This document shows positions 17,350-26,959 of a DNA stretch of 48,967 nucleotides, in pieces (the stretch's first letter is position 1; each line of letters opens with the position of its first letter). The notes below the pieces were generated by a model that had not been told where the DNA came from, ran no database searches, and was given only the letters and a program-made list of their open reading frames with translations. Source of the stretch: Hyphobacterium marinum (GTDB taxonomy: Bacteria > Pseudomonadota > Alphaproteobacteria > Caulobacterales > Maricaulaceae). The position numbers were made by a program, and so were the translations under genes. The DNA is taken from contig NZ_JAZDRO010000008.1 of assembly GCF_036330325.1 (NCBI RefSeq), forward strand, positions 1 through 48,967, given 5' to 3'.

Positions 17350-19938
17350 ATGCCCGATCTGCCCGATACACTGCTGTATTCGTTATACGAACAGACTTCT
17401 GACGCGGTCTTCGTAACGGGCGCGAACCGGCGTATCCGGCATGTGAATCCGGCCTTCACCAGCCTGTTCGGATATAGCCGTGACGAGATCGCCGGCGTGG
17501 GTCTGTCCGCGCTCTACGCCGAGAAGAGCGTGTTCGACGCCAGCGACGGCGATGCCGGTGCGCCGGACCTGCTCTACCGGACACGGTCGGGCAGCACGTT
17601 CTGGGGGACGCTGCGCCTCATCCCGATGCAGAACGGCAAGGAATTGCTGGGCATTATCCGGGATGTGACAGGCCGGCGGACGCTCGAACGCCGTATCGAG
17701 GACGGCGAGCGACTGCTGCGGGACGGGCTTGGTTCAGGCAATCACGGTGCCTGGCGATTGAGCCTCGCCGAACGCATTGTTGAAGTGACGGGACCGCTGG
17801 CGACCTTCCTGGGATATGCGGACGAAGACGCAGTCATTCCATTGGCGGAATGGCGCGCCATGATCCATCCCGAAGACCAGGGGGCAACGCTCAAGGCACT
17901 CAGCGCCGTCTATCGCGGCCGGATGATGTCTGCCGAACTGCGGATGAAGGGCAAGGATGGCCAATACCGCTGGATGCATGCGCGCGGGCGTCTCAACTCC
18001 CATGAGACACGCCGGAACACGGCCAGCGGGCTGATCATCGATGTTCATCAGAAGAAGACGCTGGAACGCCAGATCGAGCAATCCGACCGGCAACTCGCCG
18101 ATGCGCTCAAGGCCGCGGACCTCGCCGCATGGCGACACGATCTGAAAAAACACTATTCGACCATTCGCGGCGACCTGGCGGGACAGCTGGGCGTCAACCA
18201 GGACCTGCCGGAGATCCCGGGACCGGTTTGGATGGACCGCGTGCACCCGGAGGACGCCCAGGCGGTAGTCTCCGGTACAATGGCCGTTGCAAACGGCGAA
18301 ACCGAAACATTCAATGTCCTCTATCGCGCGAAATCCCTGTCCGGGGAATGGCGCTGGATCCGATCGACCGGACGCCTGATCCAGCGCGATGCGGACGGCA
18401 AGCCCTGGATCGCTGCCGGCGTCCTGAAGGACGAGACCAGGCGCATTCGCCTGGAAATGGCGTTGAAGGACGAAAAGGACCGGTATGAGTCGGTCTACCG
18501 CGCCACTCCCGCCATGATGCACACCATCGACGCTGAAGGCCGCATCGTTGATGTCAGCGATTATTGGCTGAGCATTCTGGGTTATGACCGCAGTGAAGTC
18601 GTCGGCCGGCCCCCGACAGATTTCCTGACCCCGGAGGGCCGGGAACGCTCCCGGACTGTCGGCCTGGCCGAACACTGGCGTACCGGGCGTTGCGAAAATG
18701 TCCCCTATACATTCGTCAAGAAGTCCGGTGAGCGGGTCGAGACCCTGCTTTCCGCCGTGGTCGAAACCGGGGACGATGGTGCCCCCTTCCGTTCGCACGC
18801 CGTGCTGGTGGACGTCACGGAACGAAATGCCCTGGAAGCCGCCCTGCGCGAGGAGAAAAACCGCTTCGAACGCGTCTACCAGGCCTCACCGGCCATGATG
18901 CACACGATCTCGGCGGACGGGCGTATTGTGCAGGTCAGTGACTACTGGCTCGCGGTGATGGGCTATTCACGCGACGAGGTGATCGGCCGCAAATCCATCG
19001 ACTTCCTGGATGCGGAGTCCCGCGAGCGGGCCCTGACCGACACGTTGCCCTCGCTGTTTGCCACGGGCAGCAACACCAACATCCCTTACCGCTTCATCCG
19101 CAAGAATGGCGAAACAATGGATGTGCTGCTCAGCTCGTTCCTCGAGCGGCATGACGACGGCACACCCAAAGCCAGCTATGCGGTCGTGTCCGACGTCACT
19201 GCGCTGCGCCGGGCCTATGACGACCTGAAACGCTCGAACCGCGAACTCGACCGGTTTGCGGCCATCGCCTCGCATGACTTGCAGGAACCCCTGCGCAAGA
19301 TCGCGGCCTTCGCGAGCCTGCTGAACCGCCGTCACAAGGACACGTTTGACGAAGATGCGCGGCGGGCGCTGCATTTCATGCTGGATGCCGCCCTGCGCAT
19401 GCAAACGCTGATCGACGAGCTGCTGACCTATTCGCGGCTATCCAACCAGCCCATCAAGACCACGTCGATCGACATGTCGCACGTGGTCGCGGACGCCATG
19501 AACCGGCTGGACTCCGCCCTGGCCGAAACAGGCGGATGGGTTTGCGTTGGCGAGCTTGCCCCGGTCGAAGGCGATCACGGGGTTATCGTCCAGATCCTGC
19601 AAAACCTGCTCTCGAACGCGGTGAAGTACCGCAGTTCTGCCAGTCCCCGTATCCGGATCCAGTGCGAGACGGATGGCGACAAGGCGACCTTCTCGGTCAT
19701 CGACAACGGGGTCGGGTTTGACCCGCGCTTCGCCGAAAAGGTGTTCGCGCCGTTTCAGCGCCTGCATGCGCGCGGTGAATATCCCGGAAATGGGATCGGC
19801 CTGGCAATTGTACAGCAGGCGGTCGAACGCCATGGCGGAGAGGTCTGGGTCGAATCCACCCCGGGAGAAGGGTCCACCTTCTATTTCAGCTTGCCGGTGG
19901 CCCGGTCCGAACGCAGCAGCGGGCGCGCGGTCGCCTAG
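17350..19938 (+). CDS. Multi-PAS sensor histidine kinase
   Basis: An 862-aa soluble hybrid of about five PAS domains (roughly residues 5-120, 125-250, 255-375, 377-500, 504-625), a HisKA dimerisation helix with phospho-acceptor His642 in IASHDLQEPLRK, and a HATPase domain (NLLSNAVKY N-box, DNGVGFD G1, GNGIGLAIV G2). The fourth and fifth PAS domains are recent duplicates, repeating at 127 aa with near-identical PAMMHTI...GRIV.VSDYWL. No transmembrane segment is visible, so signals are probably cytoplasmic. The HisKA sequence resembles cyanobacterial-phytochrome-type kinases. No response regulator is adjacent. ATG 17350 has AGGTGA 8 bases upstream, preferred over GTG 17338. Confidence 0.88.
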   Translation: MPDLPDTLLYSLYEQTSDAVFVTGANRRIRHVNPAFTSLFGYSRDEIAGVGLSALYAEKSVFDASDGDAGAPDLLYRTRSGSTFWGTLRLIPMQNGKELLGIIRDVTGRRTLERRIEDGERLLRDGLGSGNHGAWRLSLAERIVEVTGPLATFLGYADEDAVIPLAEWRAMIHPEDQGATLKALSAVYRGRMMSAELRMKGKDGQYRWMHARGRLNSHETRRNTASGLIIDVHQKKTLERQIEQSDRQLADALKAADLAAWRHDLKKHYSTIRGDLAGQLGVNQDLPEIPGPVWMDRVHPEDAQAVVSGTMAVANGETETFNVLYRAKSLSGEWRWIRSTGRLIQRDADGKPWIAAGVLKDETRRIRLEMALKDEKDRYESVYRATPAMMHTIDAEGRIVDVSDYWLSILGYDRSEVVGRPPTDFLTPEGRERSRTVGLAEHWRTGRCENVPYTFVKKSGERVETLLSAVVETGDDGAPFRSHAVLVDVTERNALEAALREEKNRFERVYQASPAMMHTISADGRIVQVSDYWLAVMGYSRDEVIGRKSIDFLDAESRERALTDTLPSLFATGSNTNIPYRFIRKNGETMDVLLSSFLERHDDGTPKASYAVVSDVTALRRAYDDLKRSNRELDRFAAIASHDLQEPLRKIAAFASLLNRRHKDTFDEDARRALHFMLDAALRMQTLIDELLTYSRLSNQPIKTTSIDMSHVVADAMNRLDSALAETGGWVCVGELAPVEGDHGVIVQILQNLLSNAVKYRSSASPRIRIQCETDGDKATFSVIDNGVGFDPRFAEKVFAPFQRLHARGEYPGNGIGLAIVQQAVERHGGEVWVESTPGEGSTFYFSLPVARSERSSGRAVA

Positions 19939-22900
19939 TCGAATTCCTTGCGCCAGCGCAGCGCGATGGAGGCATCCGCTGTCCCGGTCACGCGCGACAG
20001 AAGCCGCAGGTCCGGACGCAACTCCCACTCGATCCGCGCGGCCGTCGTCATGTCTGCCCCGGTGCCCGCTTCGATCTCCAGATACACATCTTCGTCGATA
20101 TAGCGGCCGCCGGTGACGATCGGTGCGCCACTGGCACCGGTCCGGATCGAGAGGCGATCAACGCCCGTGAGATTGCGAAGCCTGTCGAAGGCATCGAAAC
20201 CGCCTCCGCCGGTGGCGGCGCTCGACAGGGCCGCAGCGAGCTGTGCGGCTTCCAGGGTCGACAATTCCGAGACCGAACGGCCGAAAAGGACCCGTGACAG
20301 GACTTCGTCATCGGGCAATTGGGGACGGCTCGTCAGGGCGATCCGCGGGGCGGTCATCGGGCCGGACACTTCGACAATGGCGGTCAGGCCTTCGGTCTCG
20401 CGCTGCGCCCGGATCTGGACCGTCGCCTCATCCACACCGCCATCGAACCGGACCTGGCCTGATTGCAGGTCGAACGGCCGGCCAATGAGGGAGGCGGACC
20501 CGCGCTGAAGGTCGGCCACACCGATCAGTTTCAGTGCGGTCAGCGGCCCCCTCGCCTGGATATCGAGCGACCATTCGGAATCAAAGGACGGCCCGCGGAT
20601 ATAGACGCGGCCCGGCGCGGTGACGTGGTAGTCGAGCGTGAAGGGCGATGTTCGCCTTTGGGGAGCCGGTGCCAGCGAATCCGGGCGATTGATCTCGGTG
20701 ACCTCGATCTCGACGATCGGATCACGCCCGCCCTCGGGCGGCCGGGCCTCGACCTCGTCGAGACGGGCTTCGCCGGTGACATGCACACCGGTCTCGGAAA
20801 TCTCGAACCGGGCATCGCCGGTCGCCATGACCGACAGGGTGCGCTTGTCGACCGCCGAGAAATTGCGGAACTCGACATTGAATTCGCCGTCCGGACGGGC
20901 ATCGGCGAAACTGATTGCGCCCGAGCCCGACAGCGTACCGCGATCTCCATCTGTTGCGGTCACAGAATCCAGGGTCGCTCCGTCGCCGGAAAATGTACCC
21001 GACGCGGCAACATCGACGATGTGGACGCCCTGCCGGATGTCGGTGAAAGTCCCGCCCGAGAAGCCGATATCGCCTGCGAACTCCGGCCCGCCGACCGTTC
21101 CGCTGACTACCGCTTCGGCGTTGATTATTCCGGTCAGGGTCTGGGATTCGGGCAGATAGAAGCGCGCCAACGTGCCGACCGGGCCGGTCAGCCTGGCCGA
21201 CCCGGACACCGGCGCACTGCTGCGGTCCCTGATCTCGCCCCAGTTCGCGATCACGCCGGTTTCAATCTGCAAATCGGCGGTGGCGGCGAGATCCGCCCCG
21301 CCCGCTTCGAATGTGGCCGTGAAGACATCACCGGGCATGGCGGCTTCGAGACGCGCCGTAATCGCCTGCTCCGGATTGCCATTGGCCGGATAAATGTCGG
21401 CGGCTTCGACCCAGGCGGCACCTGTAAGACCCGACGCGGCGCGGCGATAGCTGAGCTCACCCGATACCGACCCCTCGGTCAGGCTGCGGCCACGCACCTG
21501 CGAGAGAAGCTCTGCCGGCATGTCGGCGAAGCGAACCGACACCGTGTCTGCCGCGTCGCCAAAGACGGAATCAAACGACAGTGACATCGGCCCCAGCGAC
21601 CAGGCGGCCGACAGGTGCTGACCGGCTTCCACATTGCGGAGACGGACGGGTTCCGTGCTGGACAGCGTATAGGGACCGACATCGCCCGTGCTCGTCACGT
21701 CAGCCTGAAAGCCGTCCTCTTCATTGGTGATCGTCCCGTCGGCATTGATCCGCCACTCATAGCCATAGGAGCCGCGCGCGGTCGCTGTCAGTGCGAGCCG
21801 GTCCAGAGGCCCCTGCAAACGCGCCTCAAGGCGATCGAGCTCGACCTCTCCATTACGCCAGCCCTCAGCCAGCAGCCTTGCGTCAATCTGCAAGGTCTCG
21901 GCCCCGCCCAGCGTCAGGGTCAGGGACACCGGACCGCCGTCCGGCAGACTGCCTGACGCGACAAGACGGCCTTCCGCGTCCGCATCGCCAAATCGGGCCG
22001 ATCCGCTCAGATCTGCGGGTCCGGCGGCCCCGGCGATCCCGTTTACCTGCCAGCCCTCACCGCGAATGATTTCGCCCCCGACATCGATAGGGCCATAAGG
22101 GCTTTCCGCGGTGACGCGCATGTCGGCGGAAAACGCGGCTGGACCGCCCCTTCCCTCGACCCGCAGGCGCGGCTCGGCAAACTGCACCGGACCGGCGGCC
22201 AGTCCCGGCGAGGTCGCATCCAGCCGCCAGACCAACGCGCCATCCTCACCCGTGCGGGCATCGAAGGCGGCTGCGGCACCGCCCGCCATCTGGACCGAGC
22301 CGAAATCAAGTGCGGCTTCGAGTGCCAGTTCACCGTTTGCGGACCACCGGCCCTGCCGGTCCTGTTCTGCCGTCCAGCGCGCAATCAGCCCGTCGCCGCG
22401 CGCCCGCGCCCGCTCGATCCGCCACTGGCCCTGGGCCGTCCTGTTTACGTTGGCGGTCAGCGTGACCTGACGGCCGAGCCGCTCGAACGCCGGGTGACCA
22501 CCCAGCTCGCTCGCACGTCCATCCACAGACAACGCCACTGCCCCATCGAAATCGCCGGTCAGCACCAGGCTGGAGCGCGCTTCGCCGGTGACATCAGCCA
22601 ATGCGGACAGATCGGGCAGCGTGGCTTCGCCGTCAAAAGTGTAGGACCGGTCTGCCAGGCTGACCGCGCCGGCTGCGTCCAGTCCTCCAGACCGACCGGC
22701 AATGGTGATGTCGTGAAAGGCGAGGCGGCGTTCAGCCGAAATCCAGTCAAACCGGGCGGCAATATCCGGGTCCGGCCCCAGCAGTTCGCCGAGAGCCTCG
22801 GCGGGGTAGGTCATGCCGTCCGAGGCGGCCTCAACAGAGATGGCGTATTGGTCCGGCTCGCGGACAATCGAGAGCGGGCCTTCGAGCACGCGCGCCGTAA

Positions 22901-24014
22901 AGCCGCGATAGCCGACCTCAAGCGCTCGCATCTGGCCTGTTCCGGACAGAGTCTCGCCGGTCGTCACCTGTCCCGACCATGTGATGGACGATGCGGTGAT
23001 GGTTTCACCGCTCCAGGCCGACAGGCGGGCGGCAGAGAATTCAGCGTCGGCGTCCCAGCCCTCGCCTGCGCGCCGCGCGGTGATCTCCGCTCCGTCCATG
23101 CGTGCCCGCAGATTGGTGAGCGTCACGCTGTCACCGAAATCGCCGTCGACTTCGATATATGCGTCGCCGCCGATATAGCGGCGCAGGAGACGGTGCGGCC
23201 AGGTGGCTGCGTCGATCCCGGCGGACGCGGCAAACCGGCCCGCACCCCATTCACCGGTAAATTCCGCGACGGGCTGGCCATCGAGACGTAACGCCCCTGA
23301 ACCTTCACCGGCCTCGCGTCCGCCAGAGACATCGGCGGTCAGCGCGACCGTGCTGTCTGGCGCGCGCAAGAGAGCGGCGAAGGGGCCGCCCGCCGCGCCT
23401 TCTGCGCGTACACTCGCCTCGACACGCCCTTCCGCGTCCAGGGCAGCGTCAATCCAGGCGAGGTCACCGGGCTGGTCGATCCGTTCCAGGCGCGCCGTCA
23501 GGGACAGACCACCGCCCGCCCGGGATTCCAGCGCGCTGTTGACCGCGAGAATGACCTCCGGTCCGGCCAGACCTTCGGCGAGTTCAAGCGCGGCAATGTC
23601 GAGACGGCCAACGACGAATTCGGGGATATCCGGACTGCCACCCCCGGACTCTCCGGAGGGCGGCTCGGACAGGACGGCAACGCGGCGTGCAGTGAGTTCG
23701 CGAATGACAAGACGGCCGGATGTCAGGTAGCGCAGGGGCCGCCAGTCCAATGACAGGTCCTCGATCACCAGCCACTCGCCCTCGGCGGCTTCGAGGCTGA
23801 ACCGGTCGAATGCGAAACCGGAGAGCACATCGCCGCGCAGCCCGTCCAGCGAGGCCTCCCCGGCGCTGCCGAAACGGGCACCATCCACCCAGGACGCAAT
23901 GGCCATCGCGCCCACGGGGCTGGCCACCAGAAGGCGTGCGCCGAGAACCAGACTGGTCAATCCTGCGAGGATGGCCAGGGCGAGTGTCAGGAGGCGGGGG
24001 AGTGCGGCTGGCAT
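19935..24014 (-). CDS. tamB: TamB-like translocation and assembly protein (DUF490)
   Basis: A 1359-aa protein with one N-terminal signal anchor (PRLLTLALAILAGLTSLVLG), then a very long beta-repeat region as in AsmA/TamB-type bridges. The C-terminal TamB domain includes VEVSGPMTAPRIALTSRPQL, LFGRSVSELS and the final RWRKEFD. TamB spans the periplasm and works with TamA in outer-membrane protein insertion, and in phospholipid transport in some species. It starts 4 bases after the tamA stop, so it is translated from the same mRNA. ATG 24014 is chosen because the open frame upstream of it overlaps tamA. Its stop shares CTAG with the convergent kinase gene. Confidence 0.9.
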   Translation of the reverse strand: MPAALPRLLTLALAILAGLTSLVLGARLLVASPVGAMAIASWVDGARFGSAGEASLDGLRGDVLSGFAFDRFSLEAAEGEWLVIEDLSLDWRPLRYLTSGRLVIRELTARRVAVLSEPPSGESGGGSPDIPEFVVGRLDIAALELAEGLAGPEVILAVNSALESRAGGGLSLTARLERIDQPGDLAWIDAALDAEGRVEASVRAEGAAGGPFAALLRAPDSTVALTADVSGGREAGEGSGALRLDGQPVAEFTGEWGAGRFAASAGIDAATWPHRLLRRYIGGDAYIEVDGDFGDSVTLTNLRARMDGAEITARRAGEGWDADAEFSAARLSAWSGETITASSITWSGQVTTGETLSGTGQMRALEVGYRGFTARVLEGPLSIVREPDQYAISVEAASDGMTYPAEALGELLGPDPDIAARFDWISAERRLAFHDITIAGRSGGLDAAGAVSLADRSYTFDGEATLPDLSALADVTGEARSSLVLTGDFDGAVALSVDGRASELGGHPAFERLGRQVTLTANVNRTAQGQWRIERARARGDGLIARWTAEQDRQGRWSANGELALEAALDFGSVQMAGGAAAAFDARTGEDGALVWRLDATSPGLAAGPVQFAEPRLRVEGRGGPAAFSADMRVTAESPYGPIDVGGEIIRGEGWQVNGIAGAAGPADLSGSARFGDADAEGRLVASGSLPDGGPVSLTLTLGGAETLQIDARLLAEGWRNGEVELDRLEARLQGPLDRLALTATARGSYGYEWRINADGTITNEEDGFQADVTSTGDVGPYTLSSTEPVRLRNVEAGQHLSAAWSLGPMSLSFDSVFGDAADTVSVRFADMPAELLSQVRGRSLTEGSVSGELSYRRAASGLTGAAWVEAADIYPANGNPEQAITARLEAAMPGDVFTATFEAGGADLAATADLQIETGVIANWGEIRDRSSAPVSGSARLTGPVGTLARFYLPESQTLTGIINAEAVVSGTVGGPEFAGDIGFSGGTFTDIRQGVHIVDVAASGTFSGDGATLDSVTATDGDRGTLSGSGAISFADARPDGEFNVEFRNFSAVDKRTLSVMATGDARFEISETGVHVTGEARLDEVEARPPEGGRDPIVEIEVTEINRPDSLAPAPQRRTSPFTLDYHVTAPGRVYIRGPSFDSEWSLDIQARGPLTALKLIGVADLQRGSASLIGRPFDLQSGQVRFDGGVDEATVQIRAQRETEGLTAIVEVSGPMTAPRIALTSRPQLPDDEVLSRVLFGRSVSELSTLEAAQLAAALSSAATGGGGFDAFDRLRNLTGVDRLSIRTGASGAPIVTGGRYIDEDVYLEIEAGTGADMTTAARIEWELRPDLRLLSRVTGTADASIALRWRKEFD

Positions 24015-24018
24015 CAGG

Positions 24019-25773
24019 TCAGAAGGACTGTCCGATGGAGATGTATATCTGCACCGGCGTCTCGCCGCTGCGCCGGTCGACCGGTGTCGCGACGTCCAGC
24101 CGGATCGGTCCGAAGCCGGTGTAGTAGCGCACACCGGCCCCTATACCGGCGCGTAAGGCCCCGAAGTCGACATCCGGATTGCCGCCCGCCGACGCCGCAT
24201 CGACGAAAGCGGCAAATCCCAGGCGTGGCGAATAGCGCCAGCGCAATTCGGTGGAGAGTTCGAGCAGGGAGACGCCGCCAAAGGGCGCGCCCGTGGGACC
24301 GACCGGGCTCAAGGCCTGATAGTCAAAGCCGCGCGCCGACCCGCCCCCGCCAGCGTAAAAGCGACGGTCAGCCGGGATCTCCCCGGCATCGGCGTTGAGG
24401 ATGGTTCCGACCGCAGCCCGCGCGGCCAACACCCACCGATCGCTGAAAGAGTGATAGCCCGAGGCCTGAACCACGCCCTTGTAGAAGGTCGACACGCCAT
24501 CATCGAGCAGCACCGCGGGTTCGATCACCCCTTCGATCCGGTAGCCATCGCTGGGGTCGAGTGCGTCATTGCGCGTATCCCAGACCGCACCAAGCGAGGC
24601 CGACGCGATATTGAGCGCACCCGATGTCGTGGCCAGAACCGTTGCTGCGGCTTCATCGATCCGGGCGGATTCGGCCCGGAGGCCCAGCGTCACGGCGAGC
24701 TGCGGCGTGATTTCACGGGTCACGGAAACAGAGGCTTCCAGCGCGTCGCGGTCATAGGCGTCGGTCCGTTCCGCCTCCGCGCGGATACCGGCGGTCAACG
24801 TCTGGCCGTAGCGCCGCCAGTGGGGGATATCGAGCCGTGCGCCGGCGTAACTGTCGATCTCGGCGAGCCTGGCGGACAGGGTCAGGGTTTCGGCACCCCG
24901 ATAGAGATTGTGCCGCGTCAGCTCGCCTTCGACACCGGCTCCGTCCGACGTCGAATAGCCGCCGCCGAGCTCAAGGACGTGGCGCGGACCGGCCTCGATC
25001 TGAACGTCGACGGCGCGGTTCTCGCCGCCGCTCCCGTCGCCCAGCGTAACCTCGGCCGAGGCGATCCCTTCCAGGCCGCGCAGGCGGCTTGAAAATTCAC
25101 CCAGCTCGGACCGTGTAACCGGTTCGCCAGGGGCGAAGGGCGCGAGGCGCTGAACGAGGCTGGCCCGCACCGGGCTGTCGTCGGGCACACGCAGCTCACC
25201 AAAGCGGGCAAACGTCCCGGGATCGAATTGGAAGGCACCGGTCGCTGACCGGACGGCATGATCGACAATGATTTCGCGATCCAAAGCCCGGGCATCGGGA
25301 TAGCCGCGTTCCTGCAGCGCTTCGACAAGCCCGGTCTCGGCCAGTATAACCGCCTCGGCGCGGACCGGGTCGCCACTACTCAAGGTGAAAGCGGCTTCGG
25401 CGGCCTCGCGGGCATCGGGGCGGGGTGCCGCCGTGAAGTCGATCGAGAGTTGAGAAAAATTGTACAGGGGGCCGGGCCGCACCCGGATCGTCGGGCGCAG
25501 CGGGTTGTCATTCTGTACAGTCTCGGCACGGGCGGCGTAATAGCCCTGCGAGCGCAGGGCGCGCGTCACGCGATCAGCGGCCTCGACCGCCCGGTCATGA
25601 GCCTCGCGCGGGCCGGCCGGGACGCTCGTCTGGTCGCCGATCACGGCATAGAGGCTTTCAAGAAGTTCCGCGTCTTCAACGCCGCGGATGCGGGCGTAAG
25701 GTTCGGCCTGGGCCGTCGCGGCGAGCACGACAGCCGCAGCGCCTCCGCACAACAGCGTTGAAAACCGGTTCAT
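24019..25773 (-). CDS. tamA: TamA-like outer-membrane protein (Omp85/D15 family)
   Basis: A 584-aa Omp85-superfamily protein: a signal peptide to about residue 23 (VLAATAQA), POTRA-type repeats to about residue 250, then a C-terminal beta-barrel. The barrel carries the conserved loop-6 motif as GGGGSARGFDYQ and ends in Phe, as outer-membrane barrels do. The YYTGFGPIRLDVATPVDRR strand is typical of TamA/BamA ends. Adjacent tamB makes TamA the best label. ATG 25773 (MNRFSTLL) is preferred to the ATG four codons earlier on signal-peptide grounds. Confidence 0.9.
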   Translation of the reverse strand: MNRFSTLLCGGAAAVVLAATAQAEPYARIRGVEDAELLESLYAVIGDQTSVPAGPREAHDRAVEAADRVTRALRSQGYYAARAETVQNDNPLRPTIRVRPGPLYNFSQLSIDFTAAPRPDAREAAEAAFTLSSGDPVRAEAVILAETGLVEALQERGYPDARALDREIIVDHAVRSATGAFQFDPGTFARFGELRVPDDSPVRASLVQRLAPFAPGEPVTRSELGEFSSRLRGLEGIASAEVTLGDGSGGENRAVDVQIEAGPRHVLELGGGYSTSDGAGVEGELTRHNLYRGAETLTLSARLAEIDSYAGARLDIPHWRRYGQTLTAGIRAEAERTDAYDRDALEASVSVTREITPQLAVTLGLRAESARIDEAAATVLATTSGALNIASASLGAVWDTRNDALDPSDGYRIEGVIEPAVLLDDGVSTFYKGVVQASGYHSFSDRWVLAARAAVGTILNADAGEIPADRRFYAGGGGSARGFDYQALSPVGPTGAPFGGVSLLELSTELRWRYSPRLGFAAFVDAASAGGNPDVDFGALRAGIGAGVRYYTGFGPIRLDVATPVDRRSGETPVQIYISIGQSF

Positions 25774-25870
25774 GACACAATCCATAGCCGATCCGGACGC
25801 CCATGGGCGCCCGGCAAACCCGGCTATAGACCCGGAAAAGTGTCAGAAAAACGGACTCCGCCCGCCCCGG

Positions 25871-26800
25871 TCAGGATTTCCGGACCGGAATGGCCAGGAA
25901 TTGCGGCGCGATGTGAAGGTCGCGCGCCAGACGCAGCTTGGACAGGATCAGGATCATGGTTCCGTTATAATCGACAATCCGGTTCCAGATGCCCCGGCGC
26001 GGCAGGTGCAGCGCGCTGCGCGGGAAATCATGGTGATGGTTGTGGAGCGCCTCGCCGCCCGTCAGCAGGGCAAGCACATAGTCGAGCCATTTCGGGGTTT
26101 TCATGTGGCCGAAGACATTCACCCCGAGGGTGGTGGCGTGGAATTGCAGGCCGCGGCCAATGATGGCGCTGGCGTGAATGATCATCGTCAGGACAAGCGA
26201 ACCGCCAGCGAGGGCAACGATGCCATAGATCAGCGCCGGGAGGATGAGGTGGAACACCAGCGACAGCGACAGGTGGAACTGGTCCGCCCAGCGCACAACC
26301 GGCAGCTTGGAGAGCCAGCGCGCCATCGGCCGGTCCATGTCGCGTTCGTCGCGCCACAGGATCCAGCCGATCCAGGCCCAGAATTTCCCTTCTGCCGGAT
26401 TGTGCGGATCACCCGGCTGGTCAGCGAGACGGTGATGCTGGGAGTGATAATTCACCCAGTCCTTCAGCTTGCCCTGCATGGCAATGATGCAGTTGAGCGC
26501 CACCACCAGCTGGGCGGGCGGGCTGAGATAGCCGGCCCGGTGCTGGAGAATCCGGTGAAGCGGTCCGATCCCCATGTTGCAGACGAAAATTGCGCCAAGG
26601 ACGGTCGCGATCGCGATGGGCGCATACCACCAGCGCAAAGTCACAGCGTCGAAAGCCAGGCCGGCGATGATCGCGCCGACCAGCGCCAGGACTCCGAGCG
26701 CAGGATAGATCACGGCGGAAAAGGCGCTGGTCCAGTCCAGCGTGCGCCAGGATTTGATGACGGCTTCGGACCGGGCCAGGATTGCGTCTGCGGGTGTCAT
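25871..26800 (-). CDS. Membrane fatty-acid desaturase (delta-9 acyl-CoA/acyl-lipid type)
   Basis: A 309-aa di-iron membrane desaturase with four or more hydrophobic segments. The three histidine boxes are HRILQHR, HSQHHRLADQPGDPHN and HNHHHDFP, matching stearoyl-CoA desaturase-type enzymes with an unusual first-box sequence. It would introduce a cis double bond into membrane acyl chains. It lies 159 bases downstream of an acyl-CoA synthetase on the same strand, suggesting linked lipid metabolism, though the gap argues for a separate promoter. The following gene on the strand, tamA, is 97 bases away. Confidence 0.87.
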   Translation of the reverse strand: MTPADAILARSEAVIKSWRTLDWTSAFSAVIYPALGVLALVGAIIAGLAFDAVTLRWWYAPIAIATVLGAIFVCNMGIGPLHRILQHRAGYLSPPAQLVVALNCIIAMQGKLKDWVNYHSQHHRLADQPGDPHNPAEGKFWAWIGWILWRDERDMDRPMARWLSKLPVVRWADQFHLSLSLVFHLILPALIYGIVALAGGSLVLTMIIHASAIIGRGLQFHATTLGVNVFGHMKTPKWLDYVLALLTGGEALHNHHHDFPRSALHLPRRGIWNRIVDYNGTMILILSKLRLARDLHIAPQFLAIPVRKS

Positions 26801-26959
26801 ATGTGTCGTCTACCTTCTCTACCGGCCACCGGAATTGCGGGGCCGTTCACAGCACCGGTAAACTCCGGTGATGCGGGATAAGGAAATATGAATTCCGGGC
26901 TTGGCAAGGGCCATCGCGGAATTTTCATCATTCCGTACACGGATATTGATCGCGAGACG

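Noticed and set aside
25772..26881. 369-codon plus-strand frame opposite the desaturase
   Set aside because: Antisense to a gene with all three histidine boxes; composition typical of reverse-frame noise.
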